A stretch of DNA of 64,000 bases, taken from assembly GCF_003428165.1 (NCBI RefSeq), contig NZ_QLIQ01000012.1, forward strand, positions 1 through 64,000, in the 5' to 3' direction. The stretch is from Cysteiniphilum litorale (GTDB lineage Bacteria; Pseudomonadota; Gammaproteobacteria; Francisellales; Francisellaceae). The position numbers and the translations under genes were made by a program. Of the stretch, positions 8,974-17,929 are shown one piece after another (position 1 is the stretch's first letter; the number at the start of each line of letters is the position of its first letter). The notes beneath the pieces are model-generated. The model was not told where the DNA came from, ran no database searches, and was given only the letters and a program-made list of their open reading frames with translations.

Positions 8974-11246
8974 GGTGTTATAGCTTCTTGACTTATATTA
9001 ATAGGGTCATCTTGTTTATTATTAATACCTAACATCATATCAAAATGCTTTTTATGTCCTTCATTAATAAAGATTTGTTTAAAAACTTCAAAGTATCTCC
9101 CAATAGTATTTTCTAAACCAGAGATGTATAAGTCATCATAAATAGTATGCGAACCATCATTTATCCATGAAAGCAATGATCGACAGATTTGTTGATCCTG
9201 ATAGTTTTCAAATCGAGAAATTAAATTTTTATCTTCAAAACCTCCTAAAACCTTAAAATAATACTCTATAATTCTGCGCATCGTGTTTTGAAGAGTTATG
9301 CTAGAGAGTTTATCTCGATCTTTTAGCTCATCCCATAACAATTGATAGGAAGTTTGAATAGGGTTTATTTGTTTATATGCCTTAAGCATGGTTTTTTTAT
9401 CCTGCTTTTTCAAAACCCAAAAGTTTGTATGTTTACAAGTCTCTTGCCCACTCCCATTATATGAAACCTCTTTATGAAAGTAGATATTATGCGTCAATAA
9501 AATTAACTGCTTAATTGGGTATTTATTTTCTTGTCGCCTTAAGTCATGAATAAAATCTTTCAATAATGTGCTTACTACAAAAAGAACATCACTGTCCAAA
9601 CTAGAAATCGGGTCATCAATAACTAAAATGCGCTTCTCAGAAACGTCAGTCTTTTCAACAGAGCCTTTGGCTAGCTGTAAAAAATATAAAAAAGTAATAA
9701 ATGTCATTTCCCCTTCACTGAGTGTCTCGGTTGCAAGCTCACCATTTTCTCTCTGGATCTGATAGTGATTTTTTTGCTCTCTTGCTGAAACCAATTGAAA
9801 GTTCTCAAAACCCATATTTCTTAATAGCCTATTAATTTCATCAACGGTTGGCTGTACACTGGTAATATTTTTTTCTAAATTTTTGATCTCAGCTTTTAAC
9901 TCAGAATATGCTTTCCTTTTATTATTTAATTGTTCCTCTATTGACTCAATTGCTTTTTTCAAGCCGTTTTTCTTGCCTATATAACTTCTAATTAGGGACT
10001 GGTTAACACTTATAATATACATCCACACATCTAAAATTAAACTTTCTTTTTCACGTTCATAATTTTGTACAATATCATTATGCTGTTTAATTTTTTCATT
10101 TGTCTTAATAATCAATTGATTCATGTTATATATTACTAAAGAAGGAGTCTCTAAAGATATCAACCTGCTTGGTTCAGTTCTTTTGTTTACCATAGCAGAC
10201 CCTATATTTCTCAACTTTGCTTCTAACCCCAGCTGATAAGAAGAAAAGATATCTTTATCGAAATAGTCACTATACTCCGTCTCCTGTTGTGTAATTGAAT
10301 TGAGCTTTGAGAGCAAATTATTACAATATTGCTCAAAACGGTCATATAACTGCACTATTGTATCGATATTCTGCTTATATTCAGTATCAAAATAGTTTTC
10401 TAATTTCTTTTTAAATTGATCATCTACTGTATCTTGTTGGCAAAATGGACAAGTATTTGAACTTTCTAACAAATATTCACGTCCTTTATCTACCCAATCA
10501 TTCATATTAAGTTGTTGGATTAATTTAGCAATATCAACATCACCTTTACCAATTACCCTCTTTTGCCATATCCCATTTTCAATAATAGCAATACCCTCAT
10601 CAAAGTTAATCGTTATCAGTTCATTTATGTGCTGCGGCGATACATCATTAAAAACAGTCTTTGCTCTTGCCTGTAGTTCATCCAATTTAATATCTTTTAG
10701 TTCTCTTATAAACTGATCATATTTACGCACGACTTCCAAACTAAATACTTTTTTGTTTTTGATATGCCCACGAAATGCTGGTTTAAAATCTTGTTCATAT
10801 TTACGATATGCTAATTGCCAGATTTTATCTGAAAACTCCCCTGTTAGGCTATCTAATTCGCCACCAGAGCCTTTCTTATCATCAAGCGTTTTTTTCTGTT
10901 GCTTAGCTTTCCCCTCTAAATCCTCAAGCTCTTTTTGTTTAGCTTGAATCATCTCAATATCTTCTTTAGCTGATTTCCCCAGCGTGAAAACACCTTTAAT
11001 AGAGCCTTTAAAATTTTCTTCTCGAAATTTTTTATTATACACTAAACATTGATACGGTTGATTATGCTGCCAAACTATATGACAGTATGAATAATCATCA
11101 TTACTTTGATCTGCTAAATAATTAGAAATAGTTGTCTTACCAGTACCATTAGCACCATAAATAAAGTTGATTTTTTTAAGTCCTGCTAACTCAACACCCT
11201 CATCTGTATAGCTAGCAATATTTTTAATGATTAGTTTTTCAATCAT
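8970..11246 (-). CDS. RloC/PrrC-like AAA_13 ATPase, candidate anticodon nuclease
   Basis: A 758-residue protein of the AAA_13 family, which includes the tRNA anticodon nucleases PrrC and RloC. Walker A GANGTGKT lies at 31-38. A coiled coil is interrupted by a zinc-hook-like CPFC (266-269), as in RloC and Rad50. The signature TLSEGEM is at 508-514, Walker B LVIDDPISSLD at 541-551, and the switch histidine in LLTHNIYFH at about 583-591. The C-terminal part has R657-E661 four residues apart and a histidine in NDGSH (H700). This spacing resembles the Arg-Glu-His triad of PrrC, but that match is my inference. It follows the dGTPase by 38 bases and overlaps sbcD by four. A non-nuclease AAA_13 protein remains possible. 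Confidence 0.75.
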   Translation of the reverse strand: MIEKLIIKNIASYTDEGVELAGLKKINFIYGANGTGKTTISNYLADQSNDDYSYCHIVWQHNQPYQCLVYNKKFREENFKGSIKGVFTLGKSAKEDIEMIQAKQKELEDLEGKAKQQKKTLDDKKGSGGELDSLTGEFSDKIWQLAYRKYEQDFKPAFRGHIKNKKVFSLEVVRKYDQFIRELKDIKLDELQARAKTVFNDVSPQHINELITINFDEGIAIIENGIWQKRVIGKGDVDIAKLIQQLNMNDWVDKGREYLLESSNTCPFCQQDTVDDQFKKKLENYFDTEYKQNIDTIVQLYDRFEQYCNNLLSKLNSITQQETEYSDYFDKDIFSSYQLGLEAKLRNIGSAMVNKRTEPSRLISLETPSLVIYNMNQLIIKTNEKIKQHNDIVQNYEREKESLILDVWMYIISVNQSLIRSYIGKKNGLKKAIESIEEQLNNKRKAYSELKAEIKNLEKNITSVQPTVDEINRLLRNMGFENFQLVSAREQKNHYQIQRENGELATETLSEGEMTFITFLYFLQLAKGSVEKTDVSEKRILVIDDPISSLDSDVLFVVSTLLKDFIHDLRRQENKYPIKQLILLTHNIYFHKEVSYNGSGQETCKHTNFWVLKKQDKKTMLKAYKQINPIQTSYQLLWDELKDRDKLSSITLQNTMRRIIEYYFKVLGGFEDKNLISRFENYQDQQICRSLLSWINDGSHTIYDDLYISGLENTIGRYFEVFKQIFINEGHKKHFDMMLGINNKQDDPINISQEAITP

Positions 11247-11284
11247 GTTACTTCCTTTATTAACTCAACACAGACTCATGAAAA

Positions 11285-12631
11285 TTATACTGGTGAAAAA
11301 ACCGTCCCTGAATGAGGAATAAACATATTTTTGTATAACAAACTTGCCTCATTATCAGTCATTGACGCCAAATAATCACAAATAACACGACAACTATCTT
11401 CTTGCTCTAGCCTCGAATGTAAATTAACAGGTAAAAAACCTTTAGGATTACTTTCTAGTAAGTCAAATAGTTGCTCAAGCATGCGCTTATTTTTATGCTC
11501 CAGTCTTTGAACTCTGGGATTAGCTATCACAGTGTTGTATACAAAGTTTTTAATCGTATTTAAAGCTTGTGCTTTTTGGCTTTCTTTTGTCATTGACACG
11601 TTGAATCTAAGTAATGGCTCATCAAATTCTATTATTTCTATTATTTCCAATGACCTAATGAGCGATTGAACAGCATTATTAATTCCTTTTTTCATTGTTG
11701 ACAGATTATCACTACATAAATCTTGAAAAATTCCTAGATTTTTATCATCAATGATTTGTAAGTCATCTTCTAATTCTTCAAGTTTATTTTTACTGATCAA
11801 CCCCATAGCTAAAGAGTCTTCAAGATCATAAATACCATAGGCGATGTCATCTGCTAATTCCATAATGCTACAGTCAAACGATTTATAAGAAGTTTTCCAT
11901 TTTTCACCAGACTTCTTTATGCTATTGAATTGTTTTTTATCTTTATAAGCTAATGGCTCGAGAACCCAATCAAATATCTGACTTTCAGTATCATGAATAC
12001 ATTTAAAGGCTCTTTGCTTCACTAATAAGTTTTTCTGCATCCATTCTTGCTGCTCTTTTTTGCATTTAACTTTATCTTTGTCTTTAGACCATTCTTCTCC
12101 ATCTGATAAAACTGCATTTAAAAATTGAGCGTGTTTTGCTGGGTATTTCATAACCCCTAGTAAAGCTCTTCGAGTTAAGTTAAATCCATTATTTTCATAA
12201 TACTCTCCAAGTTTTGTAAGCACTCTAAATGTTTGACCATTACCTTCAAAACCTCCTTTTAAAAGCATTTTATCTTGCAAAACTTGCTCACCTGCATGTC
12301 CAAAGGCAGGATGACCAATATCGTGAGCCAAACAAATTGATTCAATTAGTTCAATAGATAAATTTGGCGTATCTTTAAATCGTATCTTATCGTTATTTTC
12401 TAAATCACGAATAATACGCATGCCAACATCCGCCACCTCGATTGAATGAGTCAATCTAGTTCTAAAAAAATCATGCTCATTTATATTAAATACTTGAGCT
12501 TTTGCCTGCAATGCTCTAAAAAATTTTGAGTGCACAATTCGACTTTTATCAATGCCATAATTAGTAATATCAGCATTACCCTGAGTATACTCTCGACCTA
12601 TGTTCCTACTCCACCAAACATTACTCGTCAT
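11285..12631 (-). CDS. dgt: dGTPase-like HD-domain dNTP triphosphohydrolase
   Basis: A 448-residue member of the Dgt family, which cleaves dNTPs to the nucleoside plus tripolyphosphate. The N-terminal block (RTRLTHSIEVADVG, with H62) and the HD pair in LAHDIGHPAFGH (H103, D104, H107, H112) give the metal site. A later LADDIAYGIYDLED block supplies the distal aspartate. E. coli Dgt has the same layout. It is the first gene of the minus-strand run leading into the RloC-like gene and sbcD. Related dGTPases deplete dNTPs during phage infection; a defence role here is inferred from the neighbours. A housekeeping nucleotide-pool role is the alternative. Confidence 0.88.
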   Translation of the reverse strand: MTSNVWWSRNIGREYTQGNADITNYGIDKSRIVHSKFFRALQAKAQVFNINEHDFFRTRLTHSIEVADVGMRIIRDLENNDKIRFKDTPNLSIELIESICLAHDIGHPAFGHAGEQVLQDKMLLKGGFEGNGQTFRVLTKLGEYYENNGFNLTRRALLGVMKYPAKHAQFLNAVLSDGEEWSKDKDKVKCKKEQQEWMQKNLLVKQRAFKCIHDTESQIFDWVLEPLAYKDKKQFNSIKKSGEKWKTSYKSFDCSIMELADDIAYGIYDLEDSLAMGLISKNKLEELEDDLQIIDDKNLGIFQDLCSDNLSTMKKGINNAVQSLIRSLEIIEIIEFDEPLLRFNVSMTKESQKAQALNTIKNFVYNTVIANPRVQRLEHKNKRMLEQLFDLLESNPKGFLPVNLHSRLEQEDSCRVICDYLASMTDNEASLLYKNMFIPHSGTVFSPV

Positions 12632-12780
12632 AATTAACTCCCTTTACAATTGATTTCCAATAAGGATTTTACCACATATAACGATTATTTATAACCATGA
12701 TTGCCCATCGCTAAAGTCTAGTATCGAAGAAATTTTTGATGCTTTTAGGTAAGTGATCAGCTTGTAGGTAATAGCAGCTA

Positions 12781-13299
12781 TTAGCAGTTGAAATTATTAG
12801 CAACAATCAGCTGATCTAGATTATAACCTTGTTGAATGGCTATCTTTTTCATCAAATCTAACTGCTGTTGACTAATATTTTTTGTGCGACTTAGAAACCA
12901 CAGATATTCTCTGGAGGGTTCACCAATCACAGCATACCGATAATCATCAGAGACGTATAAGATCCAATACTTACCAGTAAATGGCCAAAAGAACCTAACC
13001 TTAAGCTTACTATTATCATCGGCATTGGATCGCCAAGCAGTTGCTGTGGCTTCTTTTAACTTGCCATCTTTATAGCACGTATTGGTAACTGAGATTGTAT
13101 CTTTATCTAGTACCTTATATTCAGCAGTAGAGCAATGACAACCTTTTTGGAAGCTATTAGGCAGGCGAGCTATCTCATACCACTTACCCATATACTTTTG
13201 CAGATCAACACTCTTTGCTGTCTGCATGGGGTTATACGTCGCACATCCGGCAACTAACAATACCATTGAGACCAACCACCACTGCTTTATCCTTTTCAT
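12781..13299 (-). CDS. blc: Outer-membrane lipocalin Blc-like lipoprotein
   Basis: A 172-residue bacterial lipocalin. A basic N-terminus and hydrophobic stretch end in the lipobox LVAGC (Cys19), so it should be lipidated. The lipocalin GxW motif appears as MGKWYEIARLPNSFQ, and the later YRYAVIGEPSREYLWFLSR matches the Blc signature. Blc proteins bind fatty acids or lysophospholipids at the outer membrane. Its ATG overlaps the murF stop (13296-13299), so it is translationally coupled to peptidoglycan synthesis genes, an uncommon partner for a lipocalin. Confidence 0.92.
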   Translation of the reverse strand: MKRIKQWWLVSMVLLVAGCATYNPMQTAKSVDLQKYMGKWYEIARLPNSFQKGCHCSTAEYKVLDKDTISVTNTCYKDGKLKEATATAWRSNADDNSKLKVRFFWPFTGKYWILYVSDDYRYAVIGEPSREYLWFLSRTKNISQQQLDLMKKIAIQQGYNLDQLIVANNFNC

Positions 13300-14675
13300 A
13301 ATGCCGCTTCCTTATAATACTTTTTCAACGCACCAACCACATCTTCCATCTGATTAGCACGTGAGCCCTTAACTAAAATGCGTGAAAGTATATTTTGATT
13401 GTTGTTAAGATCATTTCGTAACGCTTCAATTAAAGCATTCTTATGCTCAAAGTATCGTGCATATCCTCCTGCTTCTTGAGCCAGTAATGTCATCCATGCT
13501 TTATTGCCATACAAATAGACATAGTCAATACTTGATTGCTTAATCAAGCGCCCAACCTCTTGATGATAATGCTCCGCATGCTCGCCAAGCTCGCCCATAT
13601 TGCTAAGCACAAGATACTTGTCACCCTTAAATGTCGCTAAATCATTAATTGCCGCTTTAACCGATTGAACACTGGCATTATAAGTATCATCAATCAGTGT
13701 CACATAATCATTTAAAGTTACTAAAGAGAAGCGTCCTTTATAAGGTTGATAATTTGCTAATGCATTAAGTGATGACTGAATATCTAATTGCAAGGCATAG
13801 ATAAACGAAAGTGCTGTTAATGTATTTTGAATATTATGCTGACCAATGACATTCAATCGTGCTTCATAGCGCTTCTTTGCCACGCTCACTGTAAAGCTCA
13901 ATGCGGTTATTGACTCTTGTTGCGCATATAAATAAATATCAGCAGCTGTGTTATTCATCGAGAATGTGACTTGATCAACCGCTAAAGCTTTAGCAAAAGC
14001 ATTAATTCTTGGATCATCTAAATTAATAATTGCTTTGCCCTGCGGCTGTATCCCTTGGAGCAAGGCACCCTTTTCAATCATTACACCATCTAAAGATTTT
14101 AGCTTTTCTAAGTGTGATGCTGACACATTGGTAATGCCGGCATAATCTGGCTTGATTAACTGTGTTAAATGCGGGATCTCACCTGGTGCATTGGTGCCCG
14201 CTTCAATCACTACAAAATCAACATCTTGCGGGGTTGACAACACTGTCATCGGTACACCAAGATCATTATTAAAATTACCATGACTATAATGCACCTTACC
14301 AAATGCTTTAAGCATAGACACCAGGATTTCTTTGGTAGTTGTTTTGCCGCAACTGCCCGTTATTGACAACACTGGCAGATTCAGTGTTTTGCGATATAAA
14401 AGGGCTAAATCAAACAGCGCTTTACGCGTATCTTTGACGATAATTTGCGGCACGTTAAGATCAGCTTGTTGCTGTGTCACTAGAGCGGCAACAGCCCCAT
14501 TTTGTATGGAATGTTCAATAAAATCATGCCCATCACGCTCACCTTGTAATGCGACAAAGAGTTGCCCTTGACTAATCTCTTTTGAGTTAATATGCGCGCC
14601 AGTAATTGCCACATCTTGTCCAACATACTGACAATCATTTAATTGCAAAGCCAATGACTTTAATGACTTAATCAT
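13296..14675 (-). CDS. murF: UDP-MurNAc-tripeptide:D-Ala-D-Ala ligase MurF
   Basis: Adds D-Ala-D-Ala to UDP-MurNAc-tripeptide in the cytoplasm. ATP-binding motif GSCGKTTTKE, then NNDLGVP, VIEAGTNAPGEI and DDTYNASVQSV are all MurF hallmarks. I place the start at 14675, not at an upstream ATG at 14714, because a GGAGAAAA ribosome site (14677-14684) sits just before it and the resulting 459 residues begin MIKSLKSLALQ. The start then overlaps the end of murE by eight bases, consistent with coupling. The lipocalin gene overlaps its stop. Confidence 0.95.
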   Translation of the reverse strand: MIKSLKSLALQLNDCQYVGQDVAITGAHINSKEISQGQLFVALQGERDGHDFIEHSIQNGAVAALVTQQQADLNVPQIIVKDTRKALFDLALLYRKTLNLPVLSITGSCGKTTTKEILVSMLKAFGKVHYSHGNFNNDLGVPMTVLSTPQDVDFVVIEAGTNAPGEIPHLTQLIKPDYAGITNVSASHLEKLKSLDGVMIEKGALLQGIQPQGKAIINLDDPRINAFAKALAVDQVTFSMNNTAADIYLYAQQESITALSFTVSVAKKRYEARLNVIGQHNIQNTLTALSFIYALQLDIQSSLNALANYQPYKGRFSLVTLNDYVTLIDDTYNASVQSVKAAINDLATFKGDKYLVLSNMGELGEHAEHYHQEVGRLIKQSSIDYVYLYGNKAWMTLLAQEAGGYARYFEHKNALIEALRNDLNNNQNILSRILVKGSRANQMEDVVGALKKYYKEAAL

Positions 14676-16182
14676 TTTTTCTCCAAAACTCCAATACCAC
14701 TTCACGTTCATCAAAATGTGTCTTTTGATGGTTTTTATCTAAATAGGTTTCATGCCCTTTACCGGCAAGCAAGATAACATCATCCGCCTTTGCAATGCTT
14801 AATGCATACTCTATCGCCTGTTTACGTTCTTCAATCACAACAAACTCAGTAAATCCATCATTAAATCCCGATGTGATATCTTGAACAATATCTTTAATAT
14901 CATCGGTGCGACTATTATCCTCTGTCACGATCACAAAATCAGCATATTGTTGTGCTGCTTTTGCCATCAATGGACGTTTGCTATGCTCGCGTGAACCACC
15001 ACAACCAAACACGCAATAAAGCTTGCCCTTTGTTTGCACACGCACGGCTTGTAAGGCTTTGGCTAAAGCATCTGCAGTATGTGCGTAATCGATAACAACG
15101 GTTGCTTTTCCATCATGTATAAGCTTTTCAAGCCGCCCTTTGGGATTATGTAAATCATTCACAGTTTTCAATACGTCGGTAAAAGGATAAGCGTTTGCCA
15201 ATAAAGCGCAAACTACCGCGGCAATATTGCTGACATTGTATTCACCCATAATGGGGATCGTAATAGCTAATTCCTTGTTATTTTTAAAAAATATATCAAC
15301 TACAAAACCTTGTGGCGATATCGATGTTATTGGCATATAACAATCAGCTTTACTATTAACAAGGCTAAAACTAAAAACCTCTTTCTCTTGTTGTTCAGTC
15401 AACTCAGCATACAAACGACTACCATAGTCATTATCAATATTAATCACACATTTCTTGACACTTGCTAATTTAAATAACTGGCGCTTGGCTTGGAAATATT
15501 GCTCCATCGTCTGGTGATAATCCAAATGATCAATATCCAGATTACTGAAAATCGCCGTTTGAATATTGACGTTGAGAATACGTCGCTGACTAATGGCATG
15601 TGATGACGCTTCCATGGCAACCGTGTCAGCGTCTTGATCATAAAAGTTTTTAAGCATCCGCTGTAGGCTTAGATTATCCAAAGTCGTTAAAGCGGAATCT
15701 TCAAGCTTTGGAAATACACCATTACCAATAGTTCCAAGCACACCGACCTTATGCTTAAGCCTTGACAAGCTTTGCGCCAAGAAATGGCAAATTGAAGTTT
15801 TACCATTAGTACCAGTCACTGCAAAGATATTTTGTTGCTCGGATGGGTAATCATAAAACCAACTTGCTAAGCTTGCGGGAATTGATTTTAAATTCCGAAT
15901 CTCAATAACAAAAGGGATGTCCTGTGGATCGATTAAACTGACGTCTTCAACCAAAATTAAGTTAACGCCTTGGGCTCGCAACTGATTGACATAACGATGC
16001 CCATCATGCACTTGTCCTTTAAGCGCAATAAAGCCATCGTTTTTTGTGACCAATCGATGATCTTGATAAAGGTTTTCAATGAGAAAAAAAGGATTCTTAT
16101 TAAGATCTATTGTCTGATAAGAAGTTAGTTTTAATGCATTAATTTCAATTAGAAAGGCTCTGATTTGAGCAATAGTTTTCAC
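14668..16182 (-). CDS. murE: UDP-MurNAc-tripeptide synthetase MurE
   Basis: Adds the third residue of the peptide stem (meso-diaminopimelate in most gram-negatives). At 504 residues it is typical. GTNGKTSI is the ATP loop, LDNLSLQRML and MEASSHAISQ are substrate-site motifs, and HPKGR-like NPKGRLEKL plus DYAHT follow. The specificity motif reads DNSR where the usual DAP ligase has DNPR; the arginine that contacts DAP is kept. It sits 17 bases downstream of the DAHP synthase gene and overlaps murF. Confidence 0.95.
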   Translation of the reverse strand: MKTIAQIRAFLIEINALKLTSYQTIDLNKNPFFLIENLYQDHRLVTKNDGFIALKGQVHDGHRYVNQLRAQGVNLILVEDVSLIDPQDIPFVIEIRNLKSIPASLASWFYDYPSEQQNIFAVTGTNGKTSICHFLAQSLSRLKHKVGVLGTIGNGVFPKLEDSALTTLDNLSLQRMLKNFYDQDADTVAMEASSHAISQRRILNVNIQTAIFSNLDIDHLDYHQTMEQYFQAKRQLFKLASVKKCVINIDNDYGSRLYAELTEQQEKEVFSFSLVNSKADCYMPITSISPQGFVVDIFFKNNKELAITIPIMGEYNVSNIAAVVCALLANAYPFTDVLKTVNDLHNPKGRLEKLIHDGKATVVIDYAHTADALAKALQAVRVQTKGKLYCVFGCGGSREHSKRPLMAKAAQQYADFVIVTEDNSRTDDIKDIVQDITSGFNDGFTEFVVIEERKQAIEYALSIAKADDVILLAGKGHETYLDKNHQKTHFDEREVVLEFWRKND

Positions 16183-16199
16183 GATGATAAAGAGTAAGT

Positions 16200-17267
16200 T
16201 TATTTTGATTGACGCTTTTCTTTAACAGCAGATGCTAGTTTATCAAGCATCTCAACCGTTTCATCCCAACCAACACAAGCATCGGTAATACTTTTACCAT
16301 ACTCTAGTGGTGTTACAAAAATTGATTGATTGCCTTCTTTCAAATTACTCTCTATCATCACACCGAGAATATCCTGACTACCTGCCTTATATTGATCACA
16401 AATATCATCAATCACCAACGATTGTTTTTTATAATCTTTGCTGCTATTACCATGACTGCAATCAATCATCACTTTGTGTGGCAAATGATGCTCTTTTAAC
16501 GCACCAGCGGTTTGATCAACATATTCCTTGGCATAGTTTGGTCCATCATTGCCACCACGCAAAATAATATGCGCATCGGCATTGCCTGTTGTTTCAAAAA
16601 TTGCCGTTGTACCTTGCTTGGTCACACCCAAGAAATGATGCTTTGATTTCGCTGCTCTGACCGCGTCAACCGCAATACCAATGCTTCCCTTAGTACCATT
16701 TTTAAAACCAATTGGACACGATAAGCCTGACGCTAACTCACGATGCACCTGACTCTCAGTCGTGCGCGCACCAATGGCGCCCCATGCAATGAGATCCGAA
16801 ATATACTGTGGACTAATCACATCTAGAAACTCAGTCGCGCACGGTAATCCCATATCTGAGATATCTAATAACAACTGGCGCGCCATGCGCAAGCCTTTGT
16901 TGATTTTAAAACTATTATCTAAATCAGGGTCATTGATTAAACCTTTCCAGCCCACTGTCGTTCTTGGTTTTTCAAAATAGACACGCATGATCACAACAAG
17001 CTCACCTGCATGCTTTTTTGCTTCATTCAATAAAAGCCCTGCATATTCTTTGGCAGCTTTGATATCATGTACTGAACAAGGTCCAACAACGACAATCATA
17101 CGATCATCTTTGTTTTGTAACACATTGGATACTGCTTTACGTGCGGCAATCACGGTTGCCGTTGCTTCTTTGGTAATCGGATGCTCTTCATGTATAACCC
17201 CAGATGGCACTAAGGTGCGTTTGTCTTTGATACGTGTATTATCTGTTTTATCGTGTATGTCTATCAC
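16200..17267 (-). CDS. aroG: DAHP synthase, AroG/AroF/AroH type
   Basis: Condenses phosphoenolpyruvate and erythrose 4-phosphate to start the shikimate pathway. At 355 residues it is the size of the E. coli isoenzymes (about 350). VVGPCSVHD, VYFEKPRTTVGWKG, GARTTESQVHRE and MIDCSHGNS are family signatures carrying metal and substrate ligands. Which amino acid inhibits it cannot be told from sequence by eye, so the isoenzyme letter is nominal. It lies between cytochrome b561 and murE in a compact minus-strand run. Confidence 0.93.
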   Translation of the reverse strand: MIDIHDKTDNTRIKDKRTLVPSGVIHEEHPITKEATATVIAARKAVSNVLQNKDDRMIVVVGPCSVHDIKAAKEYAGLLLNEAKKHAGELVVIMRVYFEKPRTTVGWKGLINDPDLDNSFKINKGLRMARQLLLDISDMGLPCATEFLDVISPQYISDLIAWGAIGARTTESQVHRELASGLSCPIGFKNGTKGSIGIAVDAVRAAKSKHHFLGVTKQGTTAIFETTGNADAHIILRGGNDGPNYAKEYVDQTAGALKEHHLPHKVMIDCSHGNSSKDYKKQSLVIDDICDQYKAGSQDILGVMIESNLKEGNQSIFVTPLEYGKSITDACVGWDETVEMLDKLASAVKEKRQSK

Positions 17268-17302
17268 GCTCTCTACTCCACTTTATACTGTTTTTTATTT
17301 TT

Positions 17303-17863
17303 TTACTTTTTATTTTTTGAAATTTTATCCACTATAACATGAATTAAGAACATGCCAACATGTCCCGCTAAATAATACCAAACAATTTGCGCAAAGAATT
17401 CATGTAGCTCCTTGATATCATGCAGCAATGAGGCACCAATATAATTGGCAGGAATCACAAGCCAAAGCGTCCCTAATAAAGCGACCAGAAATAATAGCAA
17501 AAACCCTAAGCCTTGAATCAGTCCGGCTAACCCACCGAAATCACGATCAGGCAAACGGCAACGACATAGTGTTTTGATATCGGCTATTACTAAACTAAGA
17601 CCTTTTTTGTTATAAGGGAAAAGATGCCCAAATTTATCCTTTTCAACTAAGCTTGCAGCACGTAATAAATAAGCTAATAACAAGAAAAACACAGTGACAC
17701 CGAAAATTTCATGAAATAGAAATAGTTTCAATGTCCACGGTTCAACACCTGGTTTTATTTTATGATGCATCCATTGTGCTGATAACAATTGGAAGATAAT
17801 CATTAACGCAAATAGCCAATGAATTACATGTGCCAATACATCATAATGTGTTTGTTTTTTCAT
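17303..17863 (-). CDS. Cytochrome b561 family membrane protein
   Basis: A 186-residue, four-helix di-haem b561-type protein. The first helix starts KKQTHYDVLAHVIHWLFA, which carries the paired histidines typical of b561. Further histidines lie near FLFHEIFGV and at the end in YYLAGHVGMFLIH. It probably passes electrons from quinol to a periplasmic acceptor. I chose the ATG at 17863 over one at 17905 because GGAG at 17869-17872 is spaced five bases from it, and because the longer version would begin inside an upstream hairpin. Confidence 0.88.
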   Translation of the reverse strand: MKKQTHYDVLAHVIHWLFALMIIFQLLSAQWMHHKIKPGVEPWTLKLFLFHEIFGVTVFFLLLAYLLRAASLVEKDKFGHLFPYNKKGLSLVIADIKTLCRCRLPDRDFGGLAGLIQGLGFLLLFLVALLGTLWLVIPANYIGASLLHDIKELHEFFAQIVWYYLAGHVGMFLIHVIVDKISKNKK

Positions 17864-17887
17864 AGAAACTCCATTGTAATGAATAAG

Positions 17888-17912
17888 AAATAAGTTGTGT
17901 TGCAACTTATTT
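17888..17912 (-). terminator. Hairpin between ftsW and cytochrome b561
   Basis: Arms aataagttg (17889-17897) and caacttatt (17903-17911) pair perfectly, flanked by a T run on the plus strand and TTATTTCTTATT on the minus strand. It lies 18 bases past the ftsW stop and 25 bases before the b561 start. It probably ends or attenuates the mraY-murD-ftsW transcript. Confidence 0.55.
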
Positions 17913-17929
17913 TTTCACCATTACATTAT

